Origin: Collinsella sp.
GTDB taxonomy: Bacteria; Actinomycetota; Coriobacteriia; Coriobacteriales; Coriobacteriaceae
Direction of reading: 5' to 3'
NCBI GenBank assembly: GCA_018378775.1
Contig: JAGZWV010000060.1
Location: 1 to 8,516 of the forward strand
Length of the DNA stretch: 8,516 nucleotides
Made by a program: the position numbers and the translations under genes
Part shown: positions 5,470-8,516 of the stretch, piece by piece
How the letters are laid out: every line of letters begins with the position of its first letter
How positions within the stretch are numbered: position 1 is the first letter of the stretch
Notes under the pieces: model-generated
What the model was told of the DNA's origin: nothing
Seen by the model: only the letters and a program-made list of their open reading frames with translations
Database searches by the model: none

Positions 5470-6099
5470 ATGATCAAAGCAGTGCTGTTTGACATGGACG
5501 GCGTGCTGGTCGATACCGAGTGGTTCTACAACCGTCGTCGCGTGGCGTTTATGGAGGAGAAGGGGTTCCACTTTGACGAGATCCCCGATCTTTCGGGGTC
5601 TAACGAGCCCGCCATTTGGGAGGCGCTGGTGCCCGACGATATTGAGCTGCGCGAGCGTCTGCGCGTGGAGTACAAACAGGTCTATAGCCCGGATCACCCC
5701 GTTCCGTATGCCGAGCTGCTCAACGAGCAGACGGAGCCGGTGATGCGTGAGCTGCACGAGCGTGGCGTGAAGTGTGCCATCGCGAGCTCGTCCTATCGCG
5801 AGTTGATCGACGAGCTGGTGGAGATTGCCGGTATCGCCGACGTGCTGGACTACACCATCAGCGGTCACGAGTGCAGTGCGTTTAAGCCCGACCCCGAGAT
5901 TTACCTGCGTGCCATGGAGGCGCTGGGGGCGGAGCCTGCCGAGTGCCTGGTTATCGAGGACTCGCCTTTGGGCATCGAGGCCGGCAAGCGCTCGGGCGCC
6001 CGCGTCCTGGCGCTGCGTCCGCACGAGGGTGTCAACCTCGATCAATCGCGAGCCGATGCCGTTATCGATAATCTGACCGACATTTTGGCCGCTTTGTAG
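5470..6099 (+). CDS. HAD-superfamily hydrolase, subfamily IA (beta-phosphoglucomutase-like)
   Basis: Cytoplasmic phosphatase or phosphomutase of the HAD superfamily, 209 aa. All four motifs are present: motif I FDMDGVLVDTE with nucleophile Asp8 and acid/base Asp10; motif II around IASSS (104-108); motif III Lys139 in FKPDPEIY; motif IV IEDSPLGIEAG with Glu163 and Asp164. Residues about 16-85 form the helical C1 cap. I chose the ATG at 5470 because GGAGG (5457-5461) is 8 bases away; the ATG at 5464 is only 2 bases from it. The gene follows the operon terminator, so it needs read-through or its own weak promoter. Its substrate is unknown. Small sugar phosphates are usual for the subfamily, and a house-cleaning role beside a sugar-phosphate pathway is plausible but unproven. 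Confidence 0.88.
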   Translation: MIKAVLFDMDGVLVDTEWFYNRRRVAFMEEKGFHFDEIPDLSGSNEPAIWEALVPDDIELRERLRVEYKQVYSPDHPVPYAELLNEQTEPVMRELHERGVKCAIASSSYRELIDELVEIAGIADVLDYTISGHECSAFKPDPEIYLRAMEALGAEPAECLVIEDSPLGIEAGKRSGARVLALRPHEGVNLDQSRADAVIDNLTDILAAL

Positions 6100-6102
6100 C
6101 GT

Positions 6103-6150
6103 CAATCCGCCGCGAGAAGCACTGATTCACGCGTCTTTTGCCGCGGATTG
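6103..6150 (+). terminator. Possible terminator after the HAD gene
   Basis: CAATCCGC (6103-6110) and GCGGATTG (6143-6150) form a perfect 8-bp stem just after the HAD stop. The loop is long (32 bases) and the following GCTTTATTTG is only a weak T tract. Termination is likely but less certain than at 5343. Confidence 0.5.
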
Positions 6151-6196
6151 GCTTTATTTGTCATCTATTTGGATCCGTTTGGCTTCGATTCGGACT

Positions 6197-6315
6197 AAGT
6201 GAGTAGGCTTTTTGGTGCAGGACGAGCACAAAGCGCATCTGCTCTAGTAAAACCGCAGGTCACAGGGGTGGCGGTTTTGGGTGTGCTCTGCAGGTCGCTT
6301 AAAGTCTACTCACTT
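6197..6315. repeat. 119-nt nested inverted-repeat element (MITE-like or structured RNA)
   Basis: Three inverted repeats nest in order. The outer arms AAGTGAGTAG (6197-6206) and CTACTCACTT (6306-6315) extend inward with one G-U pair to 15 bp. The middle arms are GAGCACA (6224-6230) and TGTGCTC (6282-6288), flanked by TGCA on each side. The inner arms are AAAACCGC (6249-6256) and GCGGTTTT (6271-6278), around a 14-base loop. It dominates the 354-base gap 6100-6453, where I see no gene. It lies upstream of the yitT-family promoter, so it is not that gene's leader. A small transposon-derived repeat or an independent structured transcript are both possible. No clear target duplication was seen. Confidence 0.6.
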
Positions 6316-6399
6316 GTAATTTGGGCCTTTGGTCGTGGGGTTGCTGGTCCCGCTTTGGTTGTCGAGAGAGGGTGAATTGAAGCGTCCCCGCACGCTCCA

Positions 6400-6408
6400 T
6401 GTTACAAT
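6400..6408 (+). promoter_or_regulatory. Candidate extended -10 promoter of the YitT gene
   Basis: TGTTACAAT fits an extended -10 (TG-N-TACAAT) 45 bases before the GTG start. The best -35-like hexamer, TTGAAG (6377-6382), is 20 bases upstream of the -10, longer than ideal, but the TG extension can compensate. A leader of about 40 bases would result. Confidence 0.45.
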
Positions 6409-6453
6409 CGCGGACATATCCCACAACTACATCTGCCTTCGAAAGGAGCCTGC

Positions 6454-7461
6454 GTGGCGAACGCCATCGATCGGCTCACGGACCGAGTGCTCGTGCTCGG
6501 CCGCCTCACCATCGTCCGCCGCGCCATTACTGCTGTGGCGGTCACCATTTCCGCCGTTCTCCAGACATTCCTGATCCAGGCGTTCATTCAGCCCGCCGAC
6601 CTGCTTCCGAGCGGTCTTACCGGCGTTGCGGTCCTGCTCGATCGCGTTACCTCGCTGGGTGGCGTTCACATCGATATTTCGCTCGGTATGCTCGCGCTCA
6701 ACATCCCCGTGGCGCTCCTATGCTGGAGCGGCATTAGCAAGCGCTTCGTCATCTTCTCGATGATGCAGGTCGTGCTCTCGTCGCTGTTCCTCAACGTCTT
6801 TCACTTCGCTCCATTTTTGGGCGACAAGATCATGCTCATCATTTTTGGCGGCGTGGTCTCGGGTCTGGGCGCTGCCATCGCACTTAAATCCGGCGCATCC
6901 ACCGGCGGCACCGACTTTATCGCGCTGTGGGTTTCCAACCACACGGGCAAGACCATCTGGGGCGTCATCTTTGGTTTCAACTGCTTTATCCTGGCGATTT
7001 TTGGCTTTATGTTTGGCTGGGACAAGGCGGCGTATTCCATCGTGTTCCAGTTTATTTCGACCAAGACCATCGACAGTTTCTATCGTCGTTACGATCGCGT
7101 GACGCTGCAGATCACGACGCGTAAGGCAGACGAGGTCATGACTGCCTACGTAAACCATTTTCAGCACGGCATTAGCTGCGCCGAGGTCGTCGGCGGATAT
7201 AGCCGCGAAAAGATGTACCTGCTGAACACCGTTGTCTCGACCTACGAGAGCCAGGACATTATCAAGCTGGTGTGCGACGTTGATCCCGGCGCCGTGATCA
7301 ATGTGTTCCACACGCTCAACTTTGTGGGCGGCTGGTGGGGTGGTCATGTCGACGAGCCCATGCCCACGGCCGTTCCCGATCCCGACAAGCCCGCACGCAT
7401 GGCCAGCAGGCAGGCGCGCCTCAGCGAGCAGGACAGCCTGCAGCAGGACGACGGCAAGTAG
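6454..7461 (+). CDS. YitT-family membrane protein (DUF161 + DUF2179)
   Basis: Integral membrane protein of the YitT family, 335 aa, slightly longer than the usual 280-300. The N-terminal membrane domain (about residues 22-205) has five or so hydrophobic segments and the family signatures PSGLTGVAVLLDRV (52-65) and SGASTGGTDFIALWVS (146-161). The cytoplasmic DUF2179 domain follows (about 215-292), including TTRKADEVMTAYVNHFQHGIS. A polar, Pro/Asp/Gln-rich tail (about 300-335) accounts for the extra length. The start is GTG at 6454, with AAAGGAG (6442-6448) 5 bases upstream and no better in-frame ATG. Molecular function is not established for most members; a transport role is often suggested. 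It has its own promoter and no visible link to the deglycase pathway other than position. Confidence 0.87.
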   Translation: MANAIDRLTDRVLVLGRLTIVRRAITAVAVTISAVLQTFLIQAFIQPADLLPSGLTGVAVLLDRVTSLGGVHIDISLGMLALNIPVALLCWSGISKRFVIFSMMQVVLSSLFLNVFHFAPFLGDKIMLIIFGGVVSGLGAAIALKSGASTGGTDFIALWVSNHTGKTIWGVIFGFNCFILAIFGFMFGWDKAAYSIVFQFISTKTIDSFYRRYDRVTLQITTRKADEVMTAYVNHFQHGISCAEVVGGYSREKMYLLNTVVSTYESQDIIKLVCDVDPGAVINVFHTLNFVGGWWGGHVDEPMPTAVPDPDKPARMASRQARLSEQDSLQQDDGK

Positions 7462-7508
7462 GGTTTTGGCATTTTACCGGCCCGGCGCAACCCTTCCGTA
7501 TGAGCCCC

Positions 7509-7541
7509 ACGAAAGCCCCGTTGCTTTCGAGGGACTTTCGT
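7509..7541 (+). other. Hairpin with two alternative 3' arms after the YitT gene
   Basis: CGAAAGC (7510-7516) pairs with GCTTTCG (7523-7529), while the overlapping ACGAAAG (7509-7515) can pair instead with CTTTCGT (7535-7541). Only TTTG follows, so this is at best a weak terminator. It is the only termination-like structure close to the YitT stop. Confidence 0.4.
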
Positions 7542-7544
7542 TTG

Positions 7545-7588
7545 CCCAGATAAAACCTGCCAAAATGAAGCTGTCGCTTTTTGGTAGG
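7545..7588 (+). repeat. 44-nt intergenic repeat, copy 2
   Basis: Same orientation and length as 5411-5454, with six substitutions. Here the hairpin pairs better: CCTGCCAAAA (7556-7565) with TTTTGGTAGG (7579-7588), 10 bp with one G-U and a 13-base loop. One arm position changed from A to G and the opposite one from C to T, so the fold is kept by a wobble pair. It lies between the YitT and GntR genes. Confidence 0.7.
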
Positions 7589-7629
7589 GAGGGTGTATCG
7601 TTTTATCAATATGAGGTAACATGAAACTA

Positions 7630-7643
7630 GACGTTATATACGT
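7630..7643 (-). promoter_or_regulatory. Candidate operator C upstream of the GntR gene
   Basis: GACGTTATATAC (7630-7641) is the reverse complement of operator A's GTATATAACG-(A/T)-C at 11 of 12 bases and shares GACGTTATA with the PTS promoter site (1488-1496). It lies about 38 bases before the GntR start in an AT-rich island, which suits autoregulation. HutC-type GntR regulators often bind GT-N-TA-N-AC-like cores, and GTATATAAC is close to this. A convincing -35/-10 pair is not visible here. Confidence 0.45.
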
Positions 7644-7680
7644 ATTAGTTATTTCAATATTTCGATAAGAGTGATTAGAT

Positions 7681-8400
7681 ATGCCTACGCCCAAAAATGC
7701 ACCGCTTTACCAGCAGATTTATGACGAAATCAAGGACGCGATCGAGAAAGGTGTTTATGCACCCAAGGAGCGTATTCCGTCCGAGCTTGAGCTAGCCGAG
7801 CAGTACGACGTGAGCCGCATTACGGTGCGCCGCGCCGTCGAGGAGCTGTGCTCCGATGGCTACCTGGTTAAGCAGCAGGGCCGTGGCACCTTTGTCTCCA
7901 CGCCGCACATCAACCGCCAGTTCCACGCTTCGACGCTGCAGACGTTTACCGCGCTGTGTGCCGATAATGACATGAAGGCGGGCGCGCATGTGGTCGATCG
8001 CCAGATTGTGCCGGCACGTCAAAACGAGATGGAGTTCTTTGGCCTGCAGAAGGACGCGCTGCTGCTGCACATCAAGCGCGTGCGTACGGCCGACGGCGAG
8101 CCCATTTTTGAGGAGAACATCTTTGTGCCGTTTGACGCCTACCGTGAGCTGTTGACGGCCGATCTTGAGGACAAGTCGATTTTTGCCGAGGTCGAGCGTG
8201 TTGGCGGAACGCCGATTGTCTCGGTTGGCTACCGCACGGTCGAGGCCGTTCGTGCCAATACCGAGCAGGCGGCCGAGTTGGGCATTGCTCCGCACGATCC
8301 ACTGCTCAACCTGCGTGCCGGCTTTATCGGCCCCAATGGCGAGCCGGTCCTGATGGGTAAGCAGTACTACGTGGGCTCGCGCTACGTTATGGTCATGTAG
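7681..8400 (+). CDS. GntR-family transcriptional regulator, HutC subfamily (UTRA domain)
   Basis: DNA-binding regulator of 239 aa, normal for the HutC subfamily. The winged helix-turn-helix covers residues 8-75: LYQQIYDEIKDAI, then RIPSELELAEQYDVSRITVR with the recognition helix, then the GYLVKQQGRGTFV wing. The UTRA effector domain covers about 95-235, including EPIFEENIFVPFD and GEPVLMGKQYYVGSRY. UTRA domains bind sugar phosphates or related metabolites, and FrlR regulators of fructoselysine genes belong to this family. The phosphorylated Amadori compound is therefore a reasonable inducer (inference). The ribosome site is weak (AAGAG about 9 bases upstream), which suits low regulator levels. 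The gene is separated from the PTS by the HAD and YitT genes, but it has the shared operator motif upstream. Confidence 0.9.
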   Translation: MPTPKNAPLYQQIYDEIKDAIEKGVYAPKERIPSELELAEQYDVSRITVRRAVEELCSDGYLVKQQGRGTFVSTPHINRQFHASTLQTFTALCADNDMKAGAHVVDRQIVPARQNEMEFFGLQKDALLLHIKRVRTADGEPIFEENIFVPFDAYRELLTADLEDKSIFAEVERVGGTPIVSVGYRTVEAVRANTEQAAELGIAPHDPLLNLRAGFIGPNGEPVLMGKQYYVGSRYVMVM

Positions 8401-8428
8401 GTTACGCGGTTTTACCAAACCGCGTAAC
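8401..8428. other. Perfect 12-bp hairpin immediately after the GntR stop
   Basis: GTTACGCGGTTT (8401-8412) and AAACCGCGTAAC (8417-8428) pair perfectly around a 4-base loop, beginning at the base after the TAG. There is no T run on either side. It may protect the transcript end or work together with the terminator downstream. Confidence 0.55.
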
Positions 8429-8476
8429 GGCTCGACGCTGCAAGCCCGCCAGAGCGGCAATCTGCCTTTCAACTTC

Positions 8477-8512
8477 GGCGGCATGACCAGAAGGTCAATG
8501 CCGCCTTGTTTC
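8477..8512 (+). terminator. Probable intrinsic terminator downstream of the GntR gene
   Basis: GGCGGCATGACC (8477-8488) pairs with GGTCAATGCCGCC (8493-8505), 12 bp with one bulged A and an AGAA loop, then TTGTTTC. The T tract is interrupted but adequate. The last 13 bases of the window (CCTTGTTTCAAGG) are themselves a small palindrome overlapping the stem's end. Confidence 0.65.
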
Positions 8513-8516
8513 AAGG

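Noticed and set aside
6197..6315. Riboswitch or T-box leader for the YitT gene
   Set aside because: The likely promoter (6400-6408) is downstream of the structure, and no known riboswitch core or T-box sequence was recognised.
6329..6737. Small + frame ORFs around the YitT start
   Set aside because: They overlap the YitT promoter and coding region, have no family resemblance and weak ribosome sites.
7792..8514. Antisense open frame under the GntR gene
   Set aside because: Shadow of a clear GntR/UTRA gene with no recognisable motif of its own.
1..8516. CRISPR array, tRNA or rRNA genes
   Set aside because: No regularly spaced repeats and no cloverleaf or rRNA-like stretches were seen on either strand.

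Overview
The window looks like chromosomal DNA from a high-GC gut actinobacterium of the class Coriobacteriia, most likely Collinsella or a close relative. This rests on the C-ending codon preference, strong AAGGAGG-type ribosome sites, AT-rich promoter islands in an otherwise GC-rich background, and the gene set (mannose-family PTS, YitT, short intergenic repeats). The genus is an inference. All recognisable genes lie on the + strand.

Layout. Positions 1-98 hold the last codons and right end of an IS3-family insertion sequence. An EamA/DMT-type exporter (260-1342) follows. The core is a four-gene block: a fused PTS EIIA-EIIB (1525-2448), EIIC (2485-3279) and EIID (3293-4126) of the mannose-fructose-sorbose family, then a two-SIS-domain sugar-phosphate deglycase of the FrlB family (4326-5309), closed by a strong intrinsic terminator (5343-5375). 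A HAD phosphatase (5470-6099), a 354-bp gap holding a 119-nt nested inverted-repeat element, a YitT membrane protein (6454-7461) and a GntR/HutC-type regulator (7681-8400) complete the window.

How the genes fit together. The PTS would import an Amadori compound (fructoselysine, glucoselysine or another fructosamine) and phosphorylate it on C6. FrlB would then split the product into glucose 6-phosphate and the free amino acid. No separate kinase is needed, because the PTS does the phosphorylation. The GntR/UTRA protein is the obvious candidate regulator. An AT-rich motif with core TATAACG(A/T)C occurs upstream of the exporter, at the PTS promoter and upstream of the regulator, which suggests one small regulon. 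The exporter could then export the released amino acid (inference). This resembles the Salmonella gfr operon and the fructoselysine use known in Collinsella, but with fused EIIAB and only one deglycase.

Non-coding features include a 44-nt repeat present twice (38/44 identical), a near-perfect 31-nt palindrome and a larger hairpin between the EIID and deglycase genes, several terminators or hairpins, and the 119-nt element. The long antisense frames under the PTS and deglycase genes are codon-bias shadows.
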